NCBI GenBank assembly: GCA_020847075.1
Contig: JADLCS010000068.1
Span: forward strand, 1 to 41,814
Source of the DNA: Gammaproteobacteria bacterium
GTDB lineage: Bacteria; Pseudomonadota; Gammaproteobacteria; SZUA-140
Direction: 5' to 3'
Length of the DNA: 41,814 nt
The notes below the pieces were generated by a model, which worked only from the letters and a program-made list of their open reading frames with translations, was not told the origin of the DNA and made no database searches. How positions within the stretch are numbered: position 1 is the stretch's first letter; the number at the start of each line of letters is the position of its first letter. Shown piece after piece: positions 28,786-37,884 of the stretch. Made by a program: the position numbers and the translations under genes.

Positions 28786-31700
28786 TTACCTGTTATCGGG
28801 GCGCTCCGCATCCTGCAGGCGCTCGATCACCGGGTCGCTCCAGCCCCCGGTGACGCGGTAGGTGATCCGCGTGAGGCGCTCGATGTTCGGCCTGAGCATC
28901 TTTTCCATCAACAGGATCACCGCCCCGACCCCCACGCCGCCGGCGACGGCGCCGGCGACCGGCAGGCCCGCGGTGACGCTCGGCGTCACTACCACGGTCT
29001 GATCGTAGGTCCTGGCGGCGAGGTCGATGTCGCCGTCGACCGTGATCTTCGCCGCCGGCCCGTCCATGAACAGATCGTGAGTCGAGGCACGGCCGTCCTT
29101 GATCACGAAATTCCCCCGGATCCGATCGAAGCTGAACCCCTTGCGGAAGAAATCGCTGAAATCCAGGCTCAGGCGGCGCGGCAGGTACTGCAGACTGAGC
29201 AGGCCGAAGATGCGCCCCGCCCCCGGCTCGACCTCGAGCAGGCGGCCGTCTTCGACCTTCATGTCCATCGAACCGTCCAGTTGCTCCAGCGCGAAGGCGG
29301 TGGGCGGCCCGTCCCAGCTCGCATTGATGTCGATCTGTCCCTTGCCATCGTCGATGGTACCGGCATAGCCCAGGCGCGTCAGCGCGGCGCCGAAGTCGTC
29401 GCTGTCGAATTTGATGCTGAAGGCCGAGGATTGCCCCGCCTCGGTCACGACCCAATCGCCCCGGGCGTCGATACGCATGTGCCGGGAGGCCAGCAGCAGC
29501 CGGTCCAGGCGCAGCCCGGACTCCTGGTGCGAGGCGGCCAGATCGAGGCTGCCGAAGGCGATGTCGTTGTAGCGGAAATCCCGGCTCCGGATCCGCACCG
29601 CGGGCAGTTCGCGCGGGTCCGGCATCCGTGCCGGCATGGCCGCCTCCTCTGCGGCCGCGGTCTCCTCCGGCGGCGCGACGAGATACAGCCGGTCGAGGTC
29701 CATGACCCAGGGCAGTTGCGGATCCGCCGGAACGGCGATGCCGCCGCGCAACTCCGCGCTGTCCACCTGCAGCTCCCAGCCTGGGGCCCCACCCTCCCCC
29801 GCGATATGCGCCTGATGGCAGGTGAGCCCGAAGAACTCCGCCTCGTCCACGGACAGATCGAGGCTCGTGACGGCGGGCGTCTCCGCGCTGGCCACGCCTC
29901 CCGCGGCCGGGGCGCCGCCGGCCAATACCTCGGCCCATTCCGAATAGGACAGGCGTTCGAGCCGGCCCGCGAGGCGCAGGCCGTCGCGGTCGGGTAACCG
30001 CGCCGCGCCGGCGCCGAGGCGCAGCTCGCCGCGGCGCAGCCGCAGCCCGTCGTCCACATCGAACACGCCGGACAGGCGATCGCCCAGCCGCATGAGGACG
30101 GGGCGCGCCCCGGCGTGCGGCACCGCGGCGTCGATCTGCAGGCGGAGCGGCTCGCCCGCCGGTTTGCGCAAGGGCGGCGGGAGATCCAGGTCCGCCTCCG
30201 TCAGATCGACCGCGATCGCAAGCCCGGAGCGGGTCTCCGCGGCGTCATGCCCGGGGATACGCAGCTCCGCCTCCCACGGCAGGGCGCCGCGGATACGGCC
30301 GAGCGCGGGCAGGCGCGACCAGCGCGCGAGCACGGTGGCGTCGGCCCGCCCGGCGGCATTCACCCGCGTCCGCGTCCCCTCCGGCCCCTCCTCGGTCAGG
30401 ACATCGACGCGGGCCGGCAGACCGACGATGTCCGCCTCGATGCCCTGCGCCCGCAGGCCGCTCTCGGAAAACCCCAGCTCACCGCGGATACGGTCCATGT
30501 CGAAGCCACCGCCGATGGTCTCCAGCCGGCTGCCCTCCAGCGACAGACGGCCGTCCACCCGCGTCGCCGAGACGTCGTTCAGCGGAATCGCGAGCCGGAG
30601 ATCGAGCCGGCTGTCGCCCCGCGCCCGGAGGTCGGCGACATAGGCCCCGAAGCGCTCGCGCAGCGGGCTTTCGCGCAGATAGCGCAGCACGTCCTGCGTC
30701 GGTCCCCGCGCCCTGCCGTCGATATCGAGCACGGCGGGGTGCCCGCCCAGGTCGTCGATGACGACCACCGCCTCCGTCACCATGGAGGCGAGGCTGCGCC
30801 CATCGGCCGCATGGATCTCCATGCGGCGGCCGTCGAATACCACGTTCGCCTCGATCTGATCGAGCGGCGGCCAGTCGGCGGCATAGTCCAGCACCCCCTT
30901 GCGCACATCGAAATCGACGCGAAACCGGCCATCGCCATGGTCGAAGGGAAACGCCGCAGGGGAACCGTAATACATCAGCGTCCCGCGCGGCACCGCCCCG
31001 CCCAGGATCGCGTGGTCCAGCCAGCGCACGGTCCCCTCCGGCATGATGCCCGCCGGCAGATAGCGCGAGATATGCTCCACCGATTCGGCCTGGAAATCGC
31101 CGAACAGGGCGAGCGTCGGCGCGGCACCGCCGGCCGGGGCCTCGAACCCCGCCCACACATGCGCGAGCGCGTCCTCGTTGCGCAGCTCCAGCCGCGGCGC
31201 GGACACCCGCCAGCCGTCAGCGGTGCGCGCCCAGCTCAGCGCCCCGCGCAGCGTATCCATGGCGAGCGGGGCGCGGAACAGGCGGGGAAAACTCACGCCG
31301 GCCGCGACGGTGTCCAGATCGACGCGTCCCCCGCGGGCGTCCGCGACGAACCGGCCGTCCAGGCCGCTCATGCCGGGGATCCGTTCCCAGGGCGAAAGAC
31401 CGAGATCCTCGAAATCCGCCCGCGCCAGGGACAGACCCGCGGGGTCGGCGCCCTCGAACACCAGATCGATATCGCGCAGGCGGCCGCGCGGATCGAGCCG
31501 CCCGAGGATCTCCGCCTGACGCGGCGAAGGCACGTCGCTCAGCTCGAGCATCCCGGCCGCGGCGCCCAGATCGAGATACCCGGCGTGCAGGCTGAGCCCC
31601 CCCGGCGCCCCGTCCCGGCCGGCCCGGTAGCGCAGGCCGAGATCACTGGCGGGCCAGACCTCGCCCGCACGGGCGCGCGGGAAGTCCTTGACGGCGACGC

Positions 31701-32652
31701 GCCCGCCGTCATCCTCCCGGCGCCAGGCGAAGCGGCCGGCGGCCGCATCGACCTCCACGGCCGGCGCGGCCTCCGCGCGCGTCCCGTCCAGCCTGAGACC
31801 CGCAGCGGAGGCGATGCCTTCCAGCCGCGTCATGCGGCCGCGCCGCCATTCTCCCCACAGACGGGCGCTGGCATAGCCGTCGCGCAGCGTCAGGCCGGCG
31901 AGAGCGGCGCCCTCCAGCAACCCGGCCAGGTGCAGGCCGACGCCGTCCGCGTAGATCCGCGCATCCCAGTCCTGCGACGCGGGCAGATCCCCGCGCGCGT
32001 CGATGGCGAAGGAAAAGCGTTCCCCGATCAGCTCCGGCAACAGGGCCGACCCGGTGAGCTGATGGCGCGTCCCCGAGTTCCGCATGTCCAGGCTCACCGC
32101 GCTGAAACGGAGTTCGACCGGCCGCGGTCCATGGCGATCGATCCAGTCCACCGCCACGTCCGTCACCGCGAGACGGCCCTGCGCGAACAGCCAGGCCAGC
32201 AGCGGATCGGCGCCCCCTCCCCCCGGGACGCCCTCCGCGCCCGCCGGCACGCCGATGCCCGCCACCGTCAGACCGCCGTCCTCGGCGCGTATGACGGTCA
32301 GGCTCGCCCCGGAGAGGGTGAGCCGGTCGACGTACCAGGCGCCGCGCAGCAGGGACACCAGCAGATCGACGTCGATGTCGCCGCGGGAAAAGCGCACCCG
32401 CTCGCGACCGCTTTCCGCATCGCGCAGGGCGATGTCGCCCATGCGCAGACGCGGCCCGAAGCCGCGCCAGGCGACGCTGACGGTCCCGATCTCGATACGC
32501 TGCCCGATCAGTTCGCCGACCTTTTGCTCCAGGAGGTCGTGATACCCGGCCGCATGGGGCGCCAGCAGGCGCGCGACGGACAGCAGCACGGCGAGCAGGA
32601 TGACCAGGCCCGCCCCGAGCAACCACAGGCGGCTATACAGGAGACGGATCAA
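28786..32652 (-). CDS. yhdP: YhdP-family AsmA-like envelope protein
   Basis: Very large inner-membrane-anchored periplasmic protein, 1288 aa, of the AsmA-like group thought to form a beta-groove bridge for phospholipid transport to the outer membrane. The N-terminal membrane helix is residues 11-29 (LLGAGLVILLAVLLSVARL); the rest is repetitive beta-rich sequence including the DUF3971 region. The conserved C-terminal region has MDMKVEDGRLLEVEPGAG, LLSLQYLPRRLSLDFSDFF, FDRIRGNFVIKDG and the closing TYRVTGGWSDPVIERL. It appears to start with TTG at 32652, 55 nt after rng; no ATG is close. Neighbouring mla genes serve the opposite lipid direction. Confidence 0.93.
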   Translation of the reverse strand: MIRLLYSRLWLLGAGLVILLAVLLSVARLLAPHAAGYHDLLEQKVGELIGQRIEIGTVSVAWRGFGPRLRMGDIALRDAESGRERVRFSRGDIDVDLLVSLLRGAWYVDRLTLSGASLTVIRAEDGGLTVAGIGVPAGAEGVPGGGGADPLLAWLFAQGRLAVTDVAVDWIDRHGPRPVELRFSAVSLDMRNSGTRHQLTGSALLPELIGERFSFAIDARGDLPASQDWDARIYADGVGLHLAGLLEGAALAGLTLRDGYASARLWGEWRRGRMTRLEGIASAAGLRLDGTRAEAAPAVEVDAAAGRFAWRREDDGGRVAVKDFPRARAGEVWPASDLGLRYRAGRDGAPGGLSLHAGYLDLGAAAGMLELSDVPSPRQAEILGRLDPRGRLRDIDLVFEGADPAGLSLARADFEDLGLSPWERIPGMSGLDGRFVADARGGRVDLDTVAAGVSFPRLFRAPLAMDTLRGALSWARTADGWRVSAPRLELRNEDALAHVWAGFEAPAGGAAPTLALFGDFQAESVEHISRYLPAGIMPEGTVRWLDHAILGGAVPRGTLMYYGSPAAFPFDHGDGRFRVDFDVRKGVLDYAADWPPLDQIEANVVFDGRRMEIHAADGRSLASMVTEAVVVIDDLGGHPAVLDIDGRARGPTQDVLRYLRESPLRERFGAYVADLRARGDSRLDLRLAIPLNDVSATRVDGRLSLEGSRLETIGGGFDMDRIRGELGFSESGLRAQGIEADIVGLPARVDVLTEEGPEGTRTRVNAAGRADATVLARWSRLPALGRIRGALPWEAELRIPGHDAAETRSGLAIAVDLTEADLDLPPPLRKPAGEPLRLQIDAAVPHAGARPVLMRLGDRLSGVFDVDDGLRLRRGELRLGAGAARLPDRDGLRLAGRLERLSYSEWAEVLAGGAPAAGGVASAETPAVTSLDLSVDEAEFFGLTCHQAHIAGEGGAPGWELQVDSAELRGGIAVPADPQLPWVMDLDRLYLVAPPEETAAAEEAAMPARMPDPRELPAVRIRSRDFRYNDIAFGSLDLAASHQESGLRLDRLLLASRHMRIDARGDWVVTEAGQSSAFSIKFDSDDFGAALTRLGYAGTIDDGKGQIDINASWDGPPTAFALEQLDGSMDMKVEDGRLLEVEPGAGRIFGLLSLQYLPRRLSLDFSDFFRKGFSFDRIRGNFVIKDGRASTHDLFMDGPAAKITVDGDIDLAARTYDQTVVVTPSVTAGLPVAGAVAGGVGVGAVILLMEKMLRPNIERLTRITYRVTGGWSDPVIERLQDAERPDNR

Positions 32653-32707
32653 GGGAACGTCCCGCGCGCGGGGCCGGAGGGGCGAAACACATGACGGGAA
32701 ACCGCCT

Positions 32708-34180
32708 TCACAGCATGACTACGTCGAACTGCTCCTGGGTATACAGCGACTCGACCTGCAGCCTGATCGACTTGCCCATGAACGCCTCGAGCTCGGCCAG
32801 GCTGGTCGATTCCTCGTCCAGCAGCAGGTCCACCACGCCCTGGGCGGCCAGCACCAGGAATTCCCTGGCCTCGAACTGGCGCGACTCGCGCAGGATCTCG
32901 CGGAAGATCTCGTAGCACACGGTCTCGCGCGTCTTGACCAGCCCGCGCCCCTCGCAGGACGGGCAGGGCTCGCACAGGACGTGCTCCAGGCTCTCGCGCG
33001 TGCGCTCGCGCGTCATCTCCACCAGGCCGAGCGGCGACACCTCGGAAATATAGCGCTTGGCGCGATCCGACTCCATCGCCTTTTCCAGCGCGCGCAGCAC
33101 CTGGCGCTTGTGGTCCTCCACCAGCATGTCGATGAAATCGATGATGATGATGCCGCCCAGATTGCGCAGGCGCAGTTGGCGCGCGATCGCCTGCGCGGCC
33201 TCCAGATTAGTCTTGAAGATGGTCTCCTCGAGATTGCGATGGCCGACGAAGGCGCCGGTATTGACGTCGATGGTGGTCATCGACTCGGTCTGATCGATGA
33301 TCAGGTAGCCGCCGGACTTGAGCTGGACCTTGCGCCGCAGCGCCTTCACGATCTCGTCCTCAACCGAGTAGAGGTCGAAGATCGGGCGCTGGCCGGGATA
33401 GTGCTCGATGCGCGGCACGAGCTCGGGAATGAAGTTGCGGACGAACTCCAGCACCGCCTGGCAGGTCTCGCGCGAATCGATGCGCACCGTCTCGATGCGG
33501 TTGCCGGGGAAGTCGCGCAGGATGCGCATCACGAGCGGGAGCGCCTGATACACCAGATTGCCCTCCCCGTGCTCCGCCGCGCGCTGGCCGACCGAGGCCC
33601 ACAGCCGGGCGAGAAAGCTCATGTCCTCCTGCAACTCGCCCCGCGCCACGCCTTCGGCGGCGGTGCGCACGATATAGCCCCCGGCGCCGCCCTCCCCGCA
33701 CAGCTCGAGCATCAGTTCGCGCAGCCGGGCGCGTTCCTCCTCCCGTTCGATCTTCTGGGAAACCCCGACGCCGCTCATGTCGGGTACGTACACCAGATAG
33801 CGCGACGGGATGGTGAGATGCATGGTCAGGCGGGCGCCCTTGCTGCCGAGCGGGTCCTTGATCACCTGCACCAGCACCCGCTGCCCCTCGCGCAGCAGGT
33901 TCGCGATGTCCTCCGGGGGTTTGCGCGGGGCGCCCTCCTCGCCGGTCTCGCCCGCGGTCTGGATGTCGGCGGCGTGCAGAAACGCGGTGCGCTCCAGGCC
34001 GATGTCAACAAAGGCGGCCTGCATCCCGGGCAGGATGCGGCTGACCTCCCCGCGATAGATGTTGCCGACCAGGCCGCGCTTGCTGGCCCGCTCGATGTGC
34101 ACCTCCTGCAGCAGGCCGTTCTCGACGATCGCGACGCGGGTTTCGCGCGGCGTCACATTGACCAGGACTTCGTCACTCAC
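32708..34180 (-). CDS. rng: Ribonuclease G
   Basis: Endoribonuclease of the RNase E/G family, processing the 5' end of 16S rRNA and some mRNAs. 490 aa from GTG 34180 (AAGG eight bases upstream). S1 domain at about residues 39-130 (RGLVGNIYRGEVSRILPGMQAAFVDIG); 5' sensor and DNase I-like domains with the Mg-binding Asp residues in TTIDVNTGAFVG and IIIIDFIDML; zinc-link cysteines in CEPCPSCEGRG. It lacks the long C-terminal scaffold of RNase E. Upstream, maf is about 100 nt away with direct and inverted GGACCGG-type repeats between. Confidence 0.96.
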   Translation of the reverse strand: MSDEVLVNVTPRETRVAIVENGLLQEVHIERASKRGLVGNIYRGEVSRILPGMQAAFVDIGLERTAFLHAADIQTAGETGEEGAPRKPPEDIANLLREGQRVLVQVIKDPLGSKGARLTMHLTIPSRYLVYVPDMSGVGVSQKIEREEERARLRELMLELCGEGGAGGYIVRTAAEGVARGELQEDMSFLARLWASVGQRAAEHGEGNLVYQALPLVMRILRDFPGNRIETVRIDSRETCQAVLEFVRNFIPELVPRIEHYPGQRPIFDLYSVEDEIVKALRRKVQLKSGGYLIIDQTESMTTIDVNTGAFVGHRNLEETIFKTNLEAAQAIARQLRLRNLGGIIIIDFIDMLVEDHKRQVLRALEKAMESDRAKRYISEVSPLGLVEMTRERTRESLEHVLCEPCPSCEGRGLVKTRETVCYEIFREILRESRQFEAREFLVLAAQGVVDLLLDEESTSLAELEAFMGKSIRLQVESLYTQEQFDVVML

Positions 34181-34282
34181 GCTGTGGACCTTGTTTGGAT
34201 TGGATCGGACCGGGGGGACCGGGGTCGGACCGGATGCCCCGATTATGACACAGGGCCCGCCCCGGGTTCCGCGGCGCGCGCC

Positions 34283-34867
34283 TCACCCCCCACGCGCGCG
34301 GTAGAGATCCACGCCGCACTGCGCGAGCATCTCGGCCGTCTCCCGCAGGGGCAGGCCGACCACGCCGCTGTAGCTCCCCTCCAGGCGGTCGACGAAAATC
34401 GCGCCCAGCCCCTGAATGGCGTAGGCGCCGGCCTTGTCCGCCGGTTCCCCGGTCTCCCAGTAGGCCTGGCGTTCGCGCACGCCGATGTCCCGGAACGTGA
34501 CCCGCGACTCGCTCATCCGCACGCCCTCGCCGCGCCCGGCGAGCGCGACGCCGCTCAGCACCCGGTGCGTACGTCCGGACAGCCGCGCCAGCATCGCCAG
34601 CGCCTCGTCACGGCCGGCCGGCTTCTGCAGGACCTCCCCGTCCAGCACCACCACGGTATCGGCGCCGAGCGCGAGCACCGACCCACCGGCCGCTGCCGCA
34701 CCGGCCCGCGCCTTCTCCCGCGCCAGCCGCGTCACGTACGCCTCCGGCGCCTCACCCGGCCGCACCCGCTCGTCGACCTCCACCGCCACGACCTCGAACC
34801 GCACGCCGAGCTGTGAGAGCAGCTCACGGCGGCGGGGGGAGGTGGAGGCTAAAATCAGGGAAACCAT
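34283..34867 (-). CDS. maf: Maf-family nucleoside triphosphate pyrophosphatase
   Basis: House-cleaning dTTP/UTP pyrophosphatase (YhdE type), 194 aa, hydrolysing non-canonical or excess nucleotides. Conserved: LILASTSPRRRELLSQLG (Ser and two Arg for phosphate), ARAGAAAAGGSVLALGADTVV (catalytic Asp in GADTVV), the KPAGRDEA segment and, near the end, YAIQGLGAIFVDRLEGSYSGVVGLPL. The start ATG 34867 abuts the end of the large inverted repeat, so there is no normal Shine-Dalgarno sequence: the six bases before the ATG are TCTTTT. Translation may depend on coupling or on the repeat structure. Confidence 0.95.
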   Translation of the reverse strand: MVSLILASTSPRRRELLSQLGVRFEVVAVEVDERVRPGEAPEAYVTRLAREKARAGAAAAGGSVLALGADTVVVLDGEVLQKPAGRDEALAMLARLSGRTHRVLSGVALAGRGEGVRMSESRVTFRDIGVRERQAYWETGEPADKAGAYAIQGLGAIFVDRLEGSYSGVVGLPLRETAEMLAQCGVDLYRARGG

Positions 34868-35005
34868 AAAAGACAGGACTGAGGGCCTAGGACTAAGGAC
34901 GGAGCGAAAACATAAAACATGCTGAATAATAGCACCCAGAATTCAGCATACGTCGACCATAGGTTTTATCATTTACTTAGTCCTAAGCCCTCAGTCCTGT
35001 CTTTT
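34868..35005. repeat. Nested inverted-repeat element filling the rlmH-maf gap
   Basis: 30-bp arms 34868-34897 and 34976-35005 are complementary with one mismatch (34887). Inside are two further perfect inverted pairs: ATAAAAC (34912-34918) with GTTTTAT (34963-34969), and ATGCTGAAT (34919-34927) with ATTCAGCAT (34941-34949). The arms read as degenerate 7-nt units: AGGACTG, AGGGCCT, AGGACTA, AGGACGG. The 138 bp occupy exactly the space between the rlmH stop and the maf start codon. Confidence 0.9.
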
Positions 35006-35475
35006 CACGCCCTGTGATACGGATGCCCTTTGTACACCGTCCACGCCCGATAGATCTGTTCGGCGACGACGATGCGGACCAGGGCGTGCGGCAGGGTGAG
35101 GGCGGAGAGCGACCAGCGCGCGTCGGCGCGCCGCAGGCATTCCGGCGCCAGGCCGTCGGGGCCGCCGACCATCAGCGCGACCTCCCGTCCGTCCTGCATC
35201 CACCCGGCGAGGCGCGCCGCCAGTTGTTCGGTGCTCCAGGCCGCCCCGCGCACATCGAGCGCGACGGCATGGGCGTCCCGCGGCAGGGCCGCCAGCAGGC
35301 GCTCGCCCTCCAGCGCGCGCAAACGCTCGATGTCCGCGCCCTTGGCGCGCCGGACGGCGGCGATCTCGGTCAGTTGCAGACGGCACTCGGGGGGCAGGCG
35401 GCGGGCGAACTCCTGATAGCCCTCCTCCACCCACGCCGGGATGCGTTGTCCGATGGCGAGGAAATGGATGCGCAT
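35005..35475 (-). CDS. rlmH: 23S rRNA pseudouridine-1915 N3-methyltransferase
   Basis: SPOUT-class methyltransferase that modifies pseudouridine 1915 in helix 69 of 23S rRNA on assembled 70S ribosomes. 156 aa from ATG 35475, where the family start MRIHFLAIGQR begins. Knot and SAM site: ALDVRGAAWSTEQLA and LMVGGPDGLAPECL; C-terminal signature LPHALVRIVVAEQIYRAW followed by GHPYHRA. The TGA stop overlaps the first base of the right arm of the large inverted repeat. It follows rsfS by 34 nt. Confidence 0.97.
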   Translation of the reverse strand: MRIHFLAIGQRIPAWVEEGYQEFARRLPPECRLQLTEIAAVRRAKGADIERLRALEGERLLAALPRDAHAVALDVRGAAWSTEQLAARLAGWMQDGREVALMVGGPDGLAPECLRRADARWSLSALTLPHALVRIVVAEQIYRAWTVYKGHPYHRA

Positions 35476-35509
35476 CGATCCTCCGGCGCGGGACCGCCGC
35501 GGCGCCGCC

Positions 35510-35851
35510 TCAGACCCGCTTCTCCCGGGCGTCGAAACTCCACAGCTTCTCGAGCTGGTAGAAGTCGCGCGCCTCCGGCAGCATGACGTGCACGACCACG
35601 TCGCCCAGATCGACCAGCACCCACTGGCCGTGCTGCTCCCCTTCGACGCCGAGCGGGACCACGCCGCGCTCCTTCGCCTTGACCACCACGGCGTCCGCCA
35701 GCGAGCGCGCATGGCGCGCCGAGGTGCCCCCCGCGATGATCATGAAATCGGTGACGCCGGTCATCCCGCCGACGTTCAGCACCCGGATATCCACCGCCTT
35801 GAGGTCCTCGAGCGCGTCCACCGCGAGGTCTTTCAGGGTCTCTGGCGTCAT
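35510..35851 (-). CDS. rsfS: Ribosome silencing factor
   Basis: RsfS (Iojap/RsfA) binds L14 on the 50S subunit and blocks subunit joining when nutrients are short. 113 aa from ATG 35851. Conserved: [62 protein letters not shown], and FYQLEKLWS. Start overlaps the nadD stop (ATGA, 35848-35851). nadD-rsfS-rlmH is a conserved trio. Confidence 0.97.
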   Translation of the reverse strand: MTPETLKDLAVDALEDLKAVDIRVLNVGGMTGVTDFMIIAGGTSARHARSLADAVVVKAKERGVVPLGVEGEQHGQWVLVDLGDVVVHVMLPEARDFYQLEKLWSFDAREKRV

Positions 35852-36501
35852 TGTCCCGCCTCTTTCATATGCGTCTCCCGATACAGGCCCGTATGGCGAA
35901 TATAGTCCAGCACGCGGTCGGGCGTCAGGTAATGGGCGTCGCCCCCCTGCGCCACCAGCGCGCGAATCCGGGTGGCGGAGATCTCCAGGCGGGTGACCGG
36001 GCACAGGACGATGCGCCCCGCCGGCGTTTCGCGCAGCAGCCCCGGATCCTCCGCCAGGTGGTGCGCCAGCAGCGCGGCCACTTCGTCGCCCGGCTCCGCC
36101 GGCGGGCCCGGCCGCGTCATCACCGCGATATGGGCCAGTTCGATCAGCCGCCCCCAGCGATGCCAGGTGGGCAACTGGACGAAGGCGTCGATGCCCAGGA
36201 TCAGGCACAGCGCCTGTCCCGGCAGTTCGTCGCGCAGCGAGGCCAGGGTATCCACCATGTAGGACGGTCCCGCGCGCCGCAGTTCACGCTCGTCGATGGA
36301 AAAACCGGGCTGGCCTTCCAGCGCGAGCCGGAGCATTGCCAGCCGCTGCGCGGGATCGGCCCCGGGGGCGGCGCGGTGCGGCGGCTGGCGGCACGGCACG
36401 AAACGCACCTCCTTCAGACGCAGGGCCTGCCGCACCTCGAGGGCGCACCGCAGATGCGCGACGTGAACGGGATCGAAGGTGCCGCCGAGGATACCGATCA
36501 T
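35848..36501 (-). CDS. nadD: Nicotinate-mononucleotide adenylyltransferase
   Basis: Joins ATP and nicotinate mononucleotide to form deamido-NAD in NAD synthesis. 217 aa from ATG 36501, the family start [13 protein letters not shown]. The nucleotidyltransferase motif reads HVAH here instead of the usual HxGH. Second motif: the C-terminal [12 protein letters not shown] corresponds to ISSTxIR. The tandem heptamer array lies only 9 nt upstream and there is no Shine-Dalgarno sequence in between; the open frame continues through the array to a TTG at 36579, encoding [10 protein letters not shown]-like residues, which are unlikely to be real protein. Start therefore somewhat uncertain. Confidence 0.94.
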   Translation of the reverse strand: MIGILGGTFDPVHVAHLRCALEVRQALRLKEVRFVPCRQPPHRAAPGADPAQRLAMLRLALEGQPGFSIDERELRRAGPSYMVDTLASLRDELPGQALCLILGIDAFVQLPTWHRWGRLIELAHIAVMTRPGPPAEPGDEVAALLAHHLAEDPGLLRETPAGRIVLCPVTRLEISATRIRALVAQGGDAHYLTPDRVLDYIRHTGLYRETHMKEAGQ

Positions 36502-36510
36502 GCGGATCGG

Positions 36511-36538
36511 GTGAGGCGTGAGGCGTGAGGCGTGAGGC
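36511..36538. repeat. Heptamer array (GTGAGGC x4) between proA and nadD
   Basis: Four perfect tandem copies of GTGAGGC, followed after one base by a perfect 16-bp palindrome GCGCATGGCCATGCGC at 36540-36555. It occupies the short gap between the proA stop (36595) and the nadD start (36501). The same heptamer forms the hairpin inside leuS. There is no inverted partner array at this site. Confidence 0.93.
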
Positions 36539-36594
36539 GGCGCATGGCCATGCGCTTCGGCGCCCGGCCCCGGAAGCAAAGGATCGTCCGCACG

Positions 36595-37851
36595 TCAGCT
36601 ACGCACGTGGCCGTCGCCGATGACGACATATTTCTGCGAGGTGAGGCCTTCCAGCCCGACCGGGCCGCGCGCGTGCAGCTTGTCGGTGCTGATGCCGATC
36701 TCGGCGCCGAGCCCGTACTCGTAGCCGTCGGCAAAGCGGGTGGAGGCGTTGACCATCACCGAACTCGAGTCGACCTCGCGCAGGAAACGCCGCGCGCGCG
36801 CGATATCCTCGGTGAGGATGGCGTCGGTATGGCCGGAGCCGTAGCGGAAGATGTGCTCCATCGCCTGGTCCAGGTCGGCGACGACGCGGATCGCGAGGAT
36901 CGGCGCCAGATATTCGGTGATCCAGTCCTCCTCCGTCGCCGCGGCGATGTCGGGCAGGATCGCCCGCGTCGCGGCGCAGCCGCGCAGTTCGACGCCCCGC
37001 TCCCGGTACAGACGCGCCAGCGGCGGCAGCACCCGGTCGGCGATGCCCTGCGCGACCAGCAGGGTCTCCATGGTGTTGCAGGTGCCGTAACGCTGCGTCT
37101 TGGCGTTGAAGGCGACCTTGACCGCCTTGTCGGGATCGGCGCGGTCATCGATGTAGACGTGGCAGATGCCGTGATAATGCTTGATGACGGGGACGAGCGA
37201 TTCGCGCATCACGCGATCGATCAGCCCCTGTCCGCCGCGCGGGACGATGATGTCGACGTATTCCTTCAGACGCAACAGTTCGCCCACCGCGGCGCGGTCG
37301 GCGACCTCGATGACCTGCACCGCGTCGGCCGGCAGGCCCGCCGCGGCCAGCCCGGCGCGGATGCAGGCGGCCAGCGCCTGGTTGGAGCGCAGCGCCTCGG
37401 AGCCGCCGCGCAGGATGGCCGCGTTGCCCGATTTCAGGCACAGCGCGGCGGCGTCCGCGGTGACGTTGGGACGCGACTCGTAGATGATGCCGATCACGCC
37501 CAGCGGGACGCGCATGCGGCCGACTTGGATGCCGGAGGGCCGGGACGCCATATGGCTGATCTCGCCGATCGGATCCGCCAGCGCCACGACCTGGCGCAGG
37601 CCGTCGACGATGGCATCCAGGCGCGCGTCGTCCAGCGCCAAGCGGTCGAGCAGGGCCGGGTCCAGTCCCGCCGCGCGCCCCGCCTCGAGATCGGCGGCGT
37701 TGGCGCGGACGATGTCGGCGCGCGCGCCGTCGATGGCCGCGGCGATCGCCGCCAGCGCGCGGTTCTTCTCCGCCGTGCCGGCGCGCGCCATGGCGCGCGC
37801 CGCCGTGCGCGCACGGCGTCCGGTCTCGAGCATGTAGGCCTGGATATCCAT
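36595..37851 (-). CDS. proA: Gamma-glutamyl phosphate reductase
   Basis: NADPH-dependent reduction of gamma-glutamyl phosphate to glutamate semialdehyde, second step of proline synthesis. 418 aa from ATG 37851 (a GTG three bases earlier is also in frame). ALDH-like fold; catalytic Cys in [13 protein letters not shown]; conserved [40 protein letters not shown] and HTDAILTED. The region before the start is the octamer array, so no Shine-Dalgarno sequence exists; TGATG junctions with the end of holA suggest coupled restart. proB is not nearby. Confidence 0.96.
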   Translation of the reverse strand: MDIQAYMLETGRRARTAARAMARAGTAEKNRALAAIAAAIDGARADIVRANAADLEAGRAAGLDPALLDRLALDDARLDAIVDGLRQVVALADPIGEISHMASRPSGIQVGRMRVPLGVIGIIYESRPNVTADAAALCLKSGNAAILRGGSEALRSNQALAACIRAGLAAAGLPADAVQVIEVADRAAVGELLRLKEYVDIIVPRGGQGLIDRVMRESLVPVIKHYHGICHVYIDDRADPDKAVKVAFNAKTQRYGTCNTMETLLVAQGIADRVLPPLARLYRERGVELRGCAATRAILPDIAAATEEDWITEYLAPILAIRVVADLDQAMEHIFRYGSGHTDAILTEDIARARRFLREVDSSSVMVNASTRFADGYEYGLGAEIGISTDKLHARGPVGLEGLTSQKYVVIGDGHVRS

Positions 37852-37884
37852 CACTGCATCACTGCATCACTGCATCACTGCATC
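37849..37884. repeat. Octamer array (CATCACTG x4.5) at holA-proA junction
   Basis: CATCACTG is repeated four times plus CATC; on the coding strand the unit reads CAGTGATG, each carrying a TGATG stop-start overlap. The holA stop (37875-37877) and the proA start (37851) are both made from repeat units. Copy-number change would shift the last codons of holA and its spacing from proA. Confidence 0.93.

Noticed and set aside
26108-32694. Very long plus-strand frames (26108-28861 and 30115-32694)
   Set aside because: Antisense to mlaE, mlaF, the nitrilase-family gene and yhdP, all with clear family motifs; the frames show no domains.
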